A stretch of 64,000 bases of DNA, taken from positions 148,306 through 212,305 of the forward strand of contig NZ_JACCHP010000021.1 in the NCBI RefSeq assembly GCF_016031625.1, given 5' to 3'. A program made the translations under genes and the position numbers. The notes below the pieces were generated by a model. The model was given only the letters and a program-made list of their open reading frames with translations. It was not told the DNA's origin and ran no database searches. Source of the stretch: Bradyrhizobium agreste. Lineage in GTDB: Bacteria; Pseudomonadota; Alphaproteobacteria; Rhizobiales; Xanthobacteraceae. Positions 1-10,865 of the stretch are shown here, piece by piece. How positions within the stretch are numbered: position 1 is the first letter of the stretch; each line of letters begins with the position of its first letter.

Positions 1-94
1 CGAACACCCTAAATCCGAGCGTCGATTACGCGGTCAAGCAAGCCGGCGCTACCCGACCAAGACGCGACCGGTACCCGCAAAGGACATTGAGACC

Positions 95-361
95 ATGGCC
101 AATACCACTTCCGCCAAGAAAGCGACGCGCAAGATCGCCCGCCGCACCGCCGTCAACAAGTCGCGCCGCACCCAGATGCGTGGCGCCGTGCGCACTGTCG
201 AGGAAGCCATCAAGAGCGGCGATCGCGCCGCTGCCGTGAAGGCACTCGCGACTGCCGAGCCCGCCTTGATGCGCGCCGCCCAGCGCAACATCATTCACAA
301 GAACAACGCCAGCCGCAAAGTCTCGCGCCTCACCGCGCAGATCGCCAAGCTCGCGAAGTGA
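95..361 (+). CDS. rpsT: 30S ribosomal protein S20
   Basis: Small basic protein of 88 residues that binds 16S rRNA early in assembly of the 30S subunit. It starts MANTTSAKKATRKIARR, is rich in Lys, Arg and Ala, and ends in an alpha-helical basic stretch, as S20 proteins do at 85-90 residues. An AAAGGA ribosome-binding site lies about 10 bases before the ATG. It is followed by a strong rho-independent terminator, so it is probably a single-gene transcript. In many alphaproteobacteria rpsT is the gene immediately before dnaA, which matches the order here. Confidence 0.97.
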   Translation: MANTTSAKKATRKIARRTAVNKSRRTQMRGAVRTVEEAIKSGDRAAAVKALATAEPALMRAAQRNIIHKNNASRKVSRLTAQIAKLAK

Positions 362-404
362 TCTTTAGCGACATCGCCTGATCGGTCGATCCGGTCAGCG
401 CGTC

Positions 405-434
405 AAAAAGCCCGGCCTCGCGCCGGGCTTTTTT
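405..434 (+). terminator. Rho-independent terminator of rpsT
   Basis: A perfect GC-rich stem (AAAAAGCCCGGC paired with GCCGGGCTTTTTT) with a short loop, ending in a run of T. It lies 44 bases after the rpsT stop codon. The A-run on the 5' side would also make it work in reverse, although no gene points at it from the other side. Confidence 0.9.
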
Positions 435-613
435 GTTGGCTGTCATAATCACGCAAGCGCGCGAGGCTCACGCGCCGCTTGGACGTTTTGCATCGTCTGC
501 GTTGGTCTTCGTTCGGTAGTTCTACCTGCCGATGTTCGGCAACAGCGGAAACTTCACCGCGTTGCAAAAACCCCTGTGCGGCGGGCGCGAATTGAATCGG
601 TGGCCGACGAGAG

Positions 614-918
614 TTCTGCACACCGTAGATTCACCGGAACGCGTGTGAATGTGGAGTTACCCTGCAAAACGAGTCTCGAAAAGCGATGACTCGATAATCA
701 CTTATCAACATAGCAGCGACAAGCATTTGGAAAATTCGCCCGCACGTCGGGCGCATGACGAATTTATAAAAAAAATTTGGCGCTGAACGAGAATTGTCAC
801 ATGACGCGCGGCCTTCTCGATTCTGTGCACGGATTCAAAAACTTGCTTCGGAGCCTGTGAACAACTCGTGCGCGGCGTTAACCGAGGTCAAGTTTTTTGA
901 CGGCTCAAGTGTGAATCA
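614..918. other. Candidate replication origin (oriC) in the long rpsT-dnaA gap
   Basis: The 1.2 kb between rpsT and dnaA (362-1600) has no convincing gene. This part holds several sequences one mismatch from the DnaA box TTATNCACA: 614-622 (TTCTGCACA), 702-710 (TTATCAACA), 856-864 (reverse strand TTGTTCACA) and 910-918 (reverse strand TGATTCACA), with a weaker one at 644-652. Between them, at about 760-780, is an AT-rich tract with a run of eight A that could be an unwinding element. Position next to dnaA and the box cluster suggest an origin, but no box is a perfect match and some alphaproteobacteria place oriC elsewhere (near hemE). The rest of the gap, 930-1600, shows nothing recognisable apart from the dnaA leader. 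Confidence 0.45.
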
Positions 919-1600
919 ATTTCGTTGCGAGTCTTTCCGCTTAGTGTATTCCTTAACCCAGTCAGCGGCGCCCACGATCTTCAGACCAGCGCGGTTTAGG
1001 AAACGGGGCGAGCGTGCAAATCGGCGGCGGTGTGCACGTAGGCGACGCTTCAACAAGTGATGTCGGTACAAAACCCATAGCAATATGGGAATGGTAGCTC
1101 ATTGCCTGAATGTCTCCAAGCGGGATCATCTCGCTCGCGCCAAGCGCAAATGAGAGACATCGCAAAGCTACCCCGGCACGCAAAGGTGGCGACGTCGAAC
1201 TGGCGACCAGTACATTGGGCAGGCATCCGCGACAGGAGTACGGCGCGGTTGTCTTTCGGACACGCAGGACCTTGTCGTGGGCGATCACGGCAGGACGGGG
1301 AGGTATCATGTCTTACGGACTCAACGCGGTATTGCAGCACGTTTCCTTTTCTTCGAACGATGCCGTTTCTGCTCCGTCGGATTTCCAGCCTCCCGCGTGT
1401 GACGGAGCGCCGAGTACGCGCTGACCTCGCGACCCCTCCATCTCCGACATCGCTGATCTGACCCGCGGCGTTCGCGCCGAACGGTCGAGCCATGCCTGAC
1501 GATGGACTCGCTCGAGGTCGCGCCACTTCAGGGACGGTGGCAGGAACCCTGCATGGCGCTCACAAACGCAACCATATCTCTCAAGAGAAGTTTTCAGACG

Positions 1601-3010
1601 ATGACAATGGAACAGGATCGCTGGTCACGCGTGAAGGGTCGGCTGCGCTCGAGTGTTGGCGAGGACGTCTACACGAGCTGGTTTGCACGCATGGATCTGG
1701 AAGGCGTGCAGGACGAGAGCGTGCGGCTGTCGGTGCCGACGCGATTCCTGAAAAGCTGGATCCAGGCCCATTACGCCGAGCGCGTGCTGTCGTGCTGGCA
1801 GGCCGAGATGCCGGAAGTGCATCGCATCGACCTCACGGTGCGGTCCGCTGTCCGCCCCTCCGCGCAGCCGAAGGAAGTGCCCGCGCCGGTCGAGGCGCGC
1901 CGCGCGCCGGCGCCGGAATTGCGTTCGACCGCGACCGCGCCGGTCTCCGCCAGTCATGACGCGCTCGGCGGCTCACCGCTCGATCCGCGCCTGACTTTCG
2001 CGAGCTTCGTCGTCGGCCGCTCCAACACGCTGGCCCATGCGGCCGCGCGCCAGGTCGCCGAAGGGCGTCGCGGCGACCCCGTGATGTTCAACCCGCTCTA
2101 CATCCATGCCGGCGTCGGCCTCGGCAAGACGCATCTGCTCCAGGCCGTGACCTGGGCCGGCAATTCCGGCAACGAGCGCAAGGTGCTGTATCTCACGGCC
2201 GAGAAATTCATGTACGGCTTCGTCGCCGCGCTGAAGACGCAGACGGCGCTGGCCTTCAAGGAAGCGCTGCGCGGCATCGACGTGCTGGTCATCGACGATC
2301 TCCAGTTCCTGCAGGGCAAGTCGACCCAGGCCGAGTTCTGTCACACGCTGAACGCGCTGATCGATGCCGGCCGCCAGGTCGTGATCGCGGCTGACCGTCC
2401 GCCGTCCGATCTGGAAAGCCTGGACGACCGCGTGCGCTCGCGGCTCGCCGGCGGGCTCGTGGTCGAGATGGGATCGCTCGGCGAGGAGCTGCGCCACGGC
2501 ATCCTGAAGTCGCGCGTCGCGGCGGCCCGCGCCCATCATGCGACTTTCGAGGTGCCCGAGGAGGTGCTGCATTATCTGGCGCGCACCATCACCCATAACG
2601 GCCGCGACCTCGAAGGCGCGATCAACCGCCTGCTCGCGCATTCCAAGCTCAACAACCGGCCGGTGACGCTGGAGATGGCCGAGCACGAGGTGCGCGACCT
2701 GGTGCGGCCGCAGGAGCCGAAGCGGATCAAGATCGAGGACATCCAGCGCGTGGTGGCACGGCAGTATAATGTCAGCCGCTCCGACCTCTTGTCCTCGCGC
2801 CGCACCGCCAACGTGGTCCGCCCGCGCCAGGTGGCGATGTATTTGGCCAAGACGCTGACCCTGCGCTCGCTGCCCGAGATCGGCCGCCGCTTCGGCGGAC
2901 GCGACCACACCACCGTGCTGCACGCGGTGCGCAAGATCGAGGCGCTGGTCTCCAAGGACACCGCGCTGTCGGAGGAAGTGGAATCGCTGAAGCGCCAGCT
3001 TCAGGAATAA
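1601..3010 (+). CDS. dnaA: Chromosomal replication initiator protein DnaA
   Basis: AAA+ ATPase that binds DnaA boxes at oriC, melts the origin and loads the helicase. From the chosen start the protein has 469 residues. Domain I is at the N-terminus (WSRVKGRLRSSVGEDVYTSW), followed by a Pro/Ala-rich linker. The AAA+ core has Walker A GVGLGKT at about residue 171 and Walker B VLVIDDLQFL. Domain IV has the DNA-binding signature GGRDHTTVLHAVRKI near the C-terminus. The frame is open back to 1502, with other ATGs at 1502 and 1553. I chose 1601 (MTMEQDRW) because AAGAGAAG lies about 10 bases upstream and homology to domain I begins here. The long 5' gap and downstream dnaN are typical. Confidence 0.97.
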   Translation: MTMEQDRWSRVKGRLRSSVGEDVYTSWFARMDLEGVQDESVRLSVPTRFLKSWIQAHYAERVLSCWQAEMPEVHRIDLTVRSAVRPSAQPKEVPAPVEARRAPAPELRSTATAPVSASHDALGGSPLDPRLTFASFVVGRSNTLAHAAARQVAEGRRGDPVMFNPLYIHAGVGLGKTHLLQAVTWAGNSGNERKVLYLTAEKFMYGFVAALKTQTALAFKEALRGIDVLVIDDLQFLQGKSTQAEFCHTLNALIDAGRQVVIAADRPPSDLESLDDRVRSRLAGGLVVEMGSLGEELRHGILKSRVAAARAHHATFEVPEEVLHYLARTITHNGRDLEGAINRLLAHSKLNNRPVTLEMAEHEVRDLVRPQEPKRIKIEDIQRVVARQYNVSRSDLLSSRRTANVVRPRQVAMYLAKTLTLRSLPEIGRRFGGRDHTTVLHAVRKIEALVSKDTALSEEVESLKRQLQE

Positions 3011-3044
3011 AGGCCTATTGCTTCTCTTCACCCCCGGCTCCTTT

Positions 3045-3187
3045 ACCTCTCCCCGCTTGCGGGGAGAGGTCGGAATGCGCGCGCAGCGCGGATTCCGGGT
3101 GAGGGGGTACAGGTCCAACCGGCAGGTTCACCCGCGGAGAGAGGCCCCTCACCCCAGCCCTCTCCCCGTAAGAACGGGGCGAGGGAG
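3045..3187. repeat. Intergenic palindromic element, CTCTCCCC/GGGGAGAG family, two hairpins
   Basis: The dnaA-dnaN gap holds two inverted repeats of one family: CTCTCCCCGCTTGCGGGGAGAG at the left, and CCCTCTCCCC...GGGGCGAGGGAG at the right. They are joined by sequence containing GCGCGCGCAGCGCG and GGGTGAGGGG/CCCCTCACCCC complements. Related copies flank the DUF559 gene (4591-4737, 5147-5205), with fragments near 26625 and 31718. Likely a non-autonomous REP-like element. Confidence 0.8.
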
Positions 3188-3408
3188 TGCACCTGTGCCT
3201 GGGCGCAGTTTCTCCCGGTAAATCGTGGGGAACTGGCCCCCATCCCTTGAATCCGCGGGGCATCCGCGGCACCTTGCACGACCCAGACGGCTTTGGTCAT
3301 ATCGGCAGGAATGATCCGGCCTTGCGGGGTCTTCGGTGCCGTGGCGCGCGTCCCGCCGCCCGGCCTTCTCAACGCTGTGTTTTCCTAAGGGATCGGGCGA
3401 GTAGTGCA

Positions 3409-4527
3409 ATGAAGGTTACGGTCGAACGCGCGCAATTGCTGAAGTCGCTGGGCCATGTCCACCGCGTGGTCGAGCGCCGCAACACGATCCCGATCCTCGG
3501 CAACGTGCTGGTGCGCGCCGAGAACGCGAAATTGTCGCTGAAGGCGACCGACCTCGACCTCGAAGTGACCGAGACGCTGCCGGCGGAAACCGCGACCGCC
3601 GGCTCCACCACCGTGCCGGCGCACATGTTCTACGACATCGTGCGCAAGCTGCCGGACGGCTCGCAGATCGTGCTGGAAGCCGACGGCGACCGCGCCGTGC
3701 TCGCGATCCGCGCCGGCCGCTCGCGCTTCACGCTGCAGACGCTCCCCGAGAACGATTTCCCGGACCTGGCGGCCGGCGACATGTCGCATTCGTTCTCGCT
3801 CGCCGCCAAGGACGTCAAGCGGCTGATCGACCGCACCCAGTTCGCGATCTCGACCGAAGAGACGCGCTACTACCTCAACGGCATCTATCTGCATGCCGCC
3901 GGCACGCCCAAGGCCGCCACCTTGCGCGGTGTCGCCACCGACGGGCATCGCCTCGCCCAGCTCGACCTGGTGCAGCCCAAGGGCGCCGAGGGCATGCCCG
4001 GCGTGATCGTACCGCGCAAGACCGTCGGCGAGGTGCAGCGCCTGATCGAGGACACCGAGGCCGAGATGACGATCGAGCTGTCGCAGGCCAAGATCCGCTT
4101 CACCATCGGCAACGTCGTGCTGACCTCGAAGCTGATCGACGGCACCTTCCCCGATTACGGCCGCGTCATTCCGCAGAACAACGACAAGGAGCTCGTCGTC
4201 GACAAGAAGGATTTCGAGAACGCGGTCGACCGCGTCTCGACGATTTCGAGCGAGCGCGGCCGCGCGGTCAAGCTGTCGCTGTCGGCGGGCAAGCTGGTGC
4301 TCTCGGTGACCAACCCGGATTCCGGCAGCGCCACCGAAGAGCTCGAGGTCGAATACGCCTCCGACGCGCTCGATATCGGCTTCAACTCCCGCTATCTGCT
4401 CGATATCGCCGCCCAGATCGAAGGCGACGTCGCAACGCTCCGCCTCGCCGACCCCGGCTCGCCGACCCTGGTGCAGGACCGCGACGACAAGAGCGCGCTG
4501 TACGTGCTGATGCCGATGCGGGTGTGA
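3409..4527 (+). CDS. dnaN: DNA polymerase III beta subunit (sliding clamp)
   Basis: Ring-shaped processivity clamp that tethers DNA polymerase III to DNA. It has 372 residues from the ATG at 3409 (MKVTVERAQLLKSLGHVHRVVERRNTIPILGNVL), which is the usual beta-clamp opening and length. The three-fold clamp repeat is visible through the conserved Asn-Thr-Ile-Pro-Ile-Leu-Gly segment and the C-terminal end YVLMPMRV, the typical beta-clamp finish. The frame is open upstream to 3187, but that extension lies in repeat-derived DNA and does not resemble the family. It sits between dnaA and recF, as in most bacteria. Confidence 0.97.
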   Translation: MKVTVERAQLLKSLGHVHRVVERRNTIPILGNVLVRAENAKLSLKATDLDLEVTETLPAETATAGSTTVPAHMFYDIVRKLPDGSQIVLEADGDRAVLAIRAGRSRFTLQTLPENDFPDLAAGDMSHSFSLAAKDVKRLIDRTQFAISTEETRYYLNGIYLHAAGTPKAATLRGVATDGHRLAQLDLVQPKGAEGMPGVIVPRKTVGEVQRLIEDTEAEMTIELSQAKIRFTIGNVVLTSKLIDGTFPDYGRVIPQNNDKELVVDKKDFENAVDRVSTISSERGRAVKLSLSAGKLVLSVTNPDSGSATEELEVEYASDALDIGFNSRYLLDIAAQIEGDVATLRLADPGSPTLVQDRDDKSALYVLMPMRV

Positions 4528-4590
4528 GGGGCGTGTTCCCTCGCCAGCGCACCCCGCTTCTTGTGCCAAACGCGATGCCCGTTGCTGCGC

Positions 4591-4737
4591 CCTCTCCCCT
4601 TGCGGGAGAGGGCAGCTCCGCTAGCAGCCACAACCTCACTCGGGTGAGGGGTCCTCTCGCCGCACCTTCACTGTGGAGACAACCCCTCACCCGCCGCCGC
4701 TACGCGTCGGCACCCTCTCCCGCAAGGGGAGAGGGTG
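4591..4737. repeat. Palindromic element, CTCTCCCC family, left of the DUF559 gene
   Basis: Two nested inverted repeats of the same family as 3045-3187: CCCTCTCCCCTTGCGGGAGAGGG at the left and CCCTCTCCCGCAAGGGGAGAGGG at the right, with GGGTGAGGGGTCC and ACCCCTCACCC pairing between them. It fills most of the dnaN-DUF559 gap. Confidence 0.8.
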
Positions 4738-4775
4738 AAAGCACCGCGCGTCAACGACATTCGGAATGAACGCCG

Positions 4776-5141
4776 ATGCCGCAAGATCCGCACCATCGGC
4801 CAACGGCCAGGCATCTTCGCCAGTTCGCCAAGAAAATGCGACACGAGCCGACGGACGCGGAAGCTGCGATGTGGCGATTGCTGAGGGATCGCCGACTGGC
4901 GGCGTACAAGTTTCGCCGACAGGTCCCGCTTGAGAACTACATTCTCGATTTCGTCTGTTTCGAGAACCGTCTCGGGATTGAGATTGACGGCAGTCAGCAT
5001 GCGGAGTCGCGGCGTGACGCAATTAGAGACGCCGTTCTTTCTGCTCAGGGTTTCTCAATTGCCCGCTACTGGAACAATGACGTACTTCAGCAGCCTACCT
5101 CTGTGCTGGAGGATATCCTTGCAAAGCTTGCCGGGCGGTAA
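4776..5141 (+). CDS. DUF559 domain protein, Vsr-like endonuclease fold
   Basis: Protein of 121 residues matching the DUF559 family, small proteins with a predicted Vsr/PD-(D/E)XK nuclease fold whose function is not established. Seen here: an N-terminal basic helix (AKKMRHEPTDAEAAMWRLLRDRRL), the core KFRRQVPLENYILDFVCFE with the Asp expected to bind metal, then LGIEIDGSQHAE with Glu and Asp as further candidate metal ligands, and a C-terminal RYWNNDVL segment. Length is normal for the family. It interrupts the conserved dnaN-recF order and is bracketed on both sides by copies of one palindromic element, which suggests it came in with or between those repeats. DNA cleavage activity is inference. 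Confidence 0.85.
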   Translation: MPQDPHHRPTARHLRQFAKKMRHEPTDAEAAMWRLLRDRRLAAYKFRRQVPLENYILDFVCFENRLGIEIDGSQHAESRRDAIRDAVLSAQGFSIARYWNNDVLQQPTSVLEDILAKLAGR

Positions 5142-5146
5142 GATAC

Positions 5147-5205
5147 CCCTCACCCGTCGCCTCAGTTCGTGAGGCGCCACCCTCTCCCACAGGGGAGAGG
5201 GGAAG
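5147..5205. repeat. Palindromic element, CTCTCCCC family, right of the DUF559 gene
   Basis: Third copy of this family in the replication region. It has CCCCTCACCCGTCGCCTCAG / GTGAGGCGCC and CCCTCTCCCACAGGGGAGAGGGG, in the 88 bases between the DUF559 gene and recF. Confidence 0.8.
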
Positions 5206-5229
5206 AAACGCCTCCATGACGAATGATCG

Positions 5230-6366
5230 ATGACCCCCTCCCGCATTCATCGCCTGACGCTGACGCATTTTCGCAATTACCGGGCGGCGGGGCTCGAGAC
5301 GACGGCTGACCTGGTGGCGCTGGTCGGGCCGAACGGGGCGGGCAAGACCAATTGCATCGAGGCGATCTCCTTCCTGTCGCCGGGCCGCGGCCTGCGCCGG
5401 GCGACGCTGGAGGATGTCGCCGACAATCAGGGCGACGGCTCCTGGGCGGTGTCGGCGCAGGTCGAGGGGGCGCTGGGGCTGGCCACGCTCGGCACCGGCA
5501 TCGATGCGCCGCGCGCGGACGCCGCGGTCACCCGGCGCTGCCGCATCGACCGCGAGCCGGTGGGCTCGGCCAGCGCCTTCGGCGACCATATCCGCATGGT
5601 GTGGCTGACGCCGGCCATGGACGGGCTGTTCATGGGGCCTGCCTCGGAGCGCCGGCGCTTCTTCGACCGCCTAGTGCTCGCCATCGACAGCGAACATTCC
5701 AGCCGCATCAACGCGCTCGAGCGCTCCTTGCGCTCGCGCAACCGCCTCTTGGAGACGCGCAATTACGACGATCATTGGTGCGACGCGATCGAGCGCGAGA
5801 CGGCCGAGCTCGCGGTCGCGGTGGCGGCCACGCGCGGCCAGACCGCGGCAAGGCTCACCGGCATGCTGAATGCGCGCGCGCAAGGATCCGCATTTCCGTC
5901 CGCGCAAATCGCGCTCGACGGCTGGATGGAGAATGCGCTGCTGACGGAGACCGCGACCTCGGTCGAGGACCGCTACCGCCAGATCCTGCGCGACAACCGC
6001 CCGCGCGATGCGATCGCCGGCCGCACCACCGACGGCCCGCATCTCACGGACCTCCAGGTCGTCTATGCGCCGAAGAGCATGCCGGCGCGCGATGCCTCGA
6101 CCGGCGAGCAGAAGGCGCTGCTGATCGGCCTCGTGCTGGCGCATGCGAGCCTGGTCGCCGAGATGACCGGCATCGTGCCGCTGCTGCTGCTCGACGAGGT
6201 GGTCGCGCATCTCGATCCGAACCGCCGGGCGGCGCTGTTCGACGAGCTGAAGACGCTCGGCGCGCAGGTGTGGCTGACCGGTGCGGATCCTGCCGCCTTC
6301 GCCGAGATCGGCGCAGGGGGCGAAGTGTTTGACGTCGAGAGCGGACGAGTCTCGGCCCGCAGCTAG
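5230..6366 (+). CDS. recF: DNA replication and repair protein RecF
   Basis: SMC-like ATPase that helps load RecA at gaps together with RecO and RecR. The protein has 378 residues. The N-terminus is RIHRLTLTHFRNYRAA, with Walker A GPNGAGKT at residues 33-40. The ABC signature region lies in DASTGEQKALLIGLVLAHA and Walker B is PLLLLDEVVAHLD. Length and order of motifs are normal for RecF. It lies downstream of dnaN and upstream of gyrB, the classic replication-gene order, separated from dnaN only by the DUF559 insertion. Confidence 0.96.
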   Translation: MTPSRIHRLTLTHFRNYRAAGLETTADLVALVGPNGAGKTNCIEAISFLSPGRGLRRATLEDVADNQGDGSWAVSAQVEGALGLATLGTGIDAPRADAAVTRRCRIDREPVGSASAFGDHIRMVWLTPAMDGLFMGPASERRRFFDRLVLAIDSEHSSRINALERSLRSRNRLLETRNYDDHWCDAIERETAELAVAVAATRGQTAARLTGMLNARAQGSAFPSAQIALDGWMENALLTETATSVEDRYRQILRDNRPRDAIAGRTTDGPHLTDLQVVYAPKSMPARDASTGEQKALLIGLVLAHASLVAEMTGIVPLLLLDEVVAHLDPNRRAALFDELKTLGAQVWLTGADPAAFAEIGAGGEVFDVESGRVSARS

Positions 6367-6476
6367 GCCGCCGCATTGAACCCGCTCGTTTGCGGCCACG
6401 ACTAGCTGCTTGTGGCTGCAAGAGGCGGCCATCGCGCAGGATTTCACAACTGGCGCGATATTCTTGGAGCATGAGC

Positions 6477-7220
6477 ATGGCGAGTGTGGGGCGTGGGACG
6501 CAAGCTCCGGCACGATGGCAACTTGTTGCGTGCGGCCTTGCTCTGCTCGCAAGCTGCCTGCTCGCGGCGAGCGCCGGCGCCTTCGTGTCGAACCTGCCGC
6601 CGCTGTTCTCAGCCGCGCTGACGCTGGACCCCGCGGCGAGGCTCCCCGCACCGACCCGCTACCTCTATCGGGGGATCCACACCACCGTGATGCCCGGCAT
6701 CGAAGCGCCGCTCCGGACCAGGCTAGAGGCGCGCTTACCTGCGGCGCTCGGCGACGTGCTCGCATTCTATCGCACCGAGCTTCCAAAGCTCGGCTGGCAG
6801 GAGCAGCAGGAAGAGGCGATGGTCAGCGCCGATCACGCGCGCCTTGCCTTCATCTCCCCGATCGGGCCGGCAGCGCTGGAGCTCGATCGCAAGGAGGGCA
6901 GCACCGCGGTGCAGCTCGTGCAGAAGAATGCGCAGGCCGCAACCCGCGCCAACGTCCTGCCTGAGGCGGGCCAGGCCAAGCTGGTGTTCAGCAATATCGG
7001 CGAGAACGAAGCCGTGCTCACGATCAACCAGCGGACCATCCCGCGCCCTGCCGGCGCCAACGCCGTCGCGCTGGACCTCGTGCCCGGCACATACATCTAT
7101 GGACTGAGCATGCCGGGCCATGCGGCCAGAACGAACACGCTCGCGGTCGCAGCCGGCGACACCTGGGAGCTCACGGTCGGGCGCAACGGCGAGGCGTGGC
7201 CACCGCTGCAGCTGTATTGA
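6477..7220 (+). CDS. Secreted or membrane-anchored protein of unknown function
   Basis: About 247 residues. Not recognised as a named family. It opens with a signal peptide or anchor: a short basic stretch, then a hydrophobic core (LVACGLALLASCLLAASAGAFV). The rest is a soluble mixed domain containing a segment reminiscent of cell-surface carrier domains (LGDVLAFYRTELPKLGWQ, then VSADHARLAFI...ALELDRKEGSTAVQLVQKN), which may bind or anchor something in the envelope. The start at 6477 is preferred over 6471 because TTGGAG lies 7 bases before it. It stands alone between recF and gyrB. Confidence 0.75.
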   Translation: MASVGRGTQAPARWQLVACGLALLASCLLAASAGAFVSNLPPLFSAALTLDPAARLPAPTRYLYRGIHTTVMPGIEAPLRTRLEARLPAALGDVLAFYRTELPKLGWQEQQEEAMVSADHARLAFISPIGPAALELDRKEGSTAVQLVQKNAQAATRANVLPEAGQAKLVFSNIGENEAVLTINQRTIPRPAGANAVALDLVPGTYIYGLSMPGHAARTNTLAVAAGDTWELTVGRNGEAWPPLQLY

Positions 7221-7502
7221 GTCCCAAAGCCCAGCGAGGTGTCCGGACGGCTCGGAACAAACTCTGTCCGGAGCCGCAAAATCCACGCCTTCCGCGGCTG
7301 AAAAACTGCCCTCGAATCGCGCTTTTTGCAGCGCCCGAAAACGCCCTTCAAAAGCCTTGAAAACCGGCCGAAAAACCCTATCTGCTCAAAGGGTTGCCGG
7401 GAGATACTTTGCGCTAGGCGCAAGCGGTCTTTCATGGCACAAATGGCCCCGCAAATCAGCGCCTTTGCGCCGCTGATTCGGGCGACATCTCGAAGGCCTC
7501 TC

Positions 7503-9938
<2,436 letters not shown>

Positions 9939-9960
9939 GGCCGGATGGCTTTAGGACGGT

Positions 9961-10047
9961 CGTCATGCCCGGGCTTGTCCCGGGCATCCACGTTCTTTTT
10001 GCGGCGAAGCAAGACGTGGACGGCCGGGTCAAGCCCGGCCATGACGA
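9961..10047. repeat. Palindromic element, CGTCATGCCCGGGC family
   Basis: Complex inverted repeat: CGTCATGCCCGGGCTTGTCCCGGGCAT at the left, GGCCGGGTCAAGCCCGGCCATGACGAC at the right, with CCACGTTCTT/AAGACGTGG inside. The outer arms (CGTCATG/CATGACG) also pair. It lies just after gyrB and could act as a processing or termination structure. Confidence 0.8.
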
Positions 10048-10138
10048 CGTGGGTGCACGTGCCCTGAACCTCCCCACCCGCCATCGCGACGAAACGGCAT
10101 GAACCCGTTGGCCCATTCCGGCCGGGAAGCCTCGCGTC

Positions 10139-10606
10139 ATGACCGGCTCCGCAACGACCCGCTCCGCCGCGCCCTCACGCCGCCTCGGCATCATCGGCAG
10201 CATTGTCGGCGTGCTGGCGCTGATGGCGGCGGTGCTGCCGCATTGGGTCGTGCCGATCGTGTTTCCGCCGCCGTCGGCGGACAAGGTGATCGTCGACACC
10301 GGCCATCGCATCAAGGACCGCATCGTCGCGAAGCTGAAGGGCGTGGAGTATCAGGCTCCGAGGCCTGAGAAGTCGGCTGGACGAAGCTGGAACGAAATTG
10401 CGTCGGTCACTGCGATCTCGCTCGGCCTGCTCGCCATCCTGTTCTCGGTACTCTCCCTCATCTTCCGGGAGGAACGGCTCCTTGCTGCTGTCGCCGCCAC
10501 ACTCGGCACCGGCGCTATCGCCATCGAAATCTCCTTCTTGATGATGGGCCTCCTGATCCTGATCGCGGTCCTCTACGTGGTGGGGAATATCATCGGGCTG
10601 TTTTGA
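10139..10606 (+). CDS. Small integral membrane protein of unknown function
   Basis: 155 residues. It has a short Ser/Arg-rich N-terminus, a membrane segment (LGIIGSIVGVLALMAAVLPHWVVPIVF), then a polar loop of about 50 residues with KVIVDTGHRIKDRIVAKLKG that is probably outside the membrane, then two or three further hydrophobic segments (AISLGLLAILFSVLSLIF; LAAVAATLGTGAIAIEI; LMMGLLILIAVLYVVGNIIGLF). No family recognised. It stands between gyrB and the murA paralogue, with repeats on both sides. Confidence 0.75.
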   Translation: MTGSATTRSAAPSRRLGIIGSIVGVLALMAAVLPHWVVPIVFPPPSADKVIVDTGHRIKDRIVAKLKGVEYQAPRPEKSAGRSWNEIASVTAISLGLLAILFSVLSLIFREERLLAAVAATLGTGAIAIEISFLMMGLLILIAVLYVVGNIIGLF

Positions 10607-10693
10607 GGTTCGCTTGCGACAAGCTCCCGTCCTCATCCTGCGGAGCCTGCGAAAGCGGGCGTCTCGCAGGATAACCACGGGCGACATCGGGGC

Positions 10694-10738
10694 CTGCATG
10701 GTTCGAGACGCGCGTTCCGCGCTCCTCACCATGAGGGA
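10694..10738. repeat. Inverted repeat, CATGGTTCGAGACGCGCG / CTCACCATGAGG type
   Basis: GCATGGTTCGAGACGCGCGT...CGCGCTCCTCACCATGAGGG forms an imperfect hairpin around CGCG. The preceding bases (10640-10670) contain CATCCTGCG...CGCAGGATAA, which also pair. It is part of the leader of the murA-like gene. Confidence 0.6.
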
Positions 10739-10865
10739 TTGGCGGCCTCGCCTGGGCTACACGGACCGGGCACGAACCACGGCCCAGTACAATTGCTCCC
10801 GCGCTCAAATCTCTGTAGTTTCCGCCCGAAACAGGCCTCCCACTCACCAGGACAGCGAGAACCCC

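Noticed and set aside
405..434. Possible small RNA ending at the rpsT terminator
   Set aside because: The hairpin follows rpsT closely and is explained as its terminator; no separate promoter is visible.
962..1526. Several overlapping ORFs of 100-158 codons upstream of dnaA on both strands
   Set aside because: Arg/Ser/Pro-rich, mutually overlapping, no ribosome-binding sites or familiar motifs; more likely non-coding origin/leader sequence.
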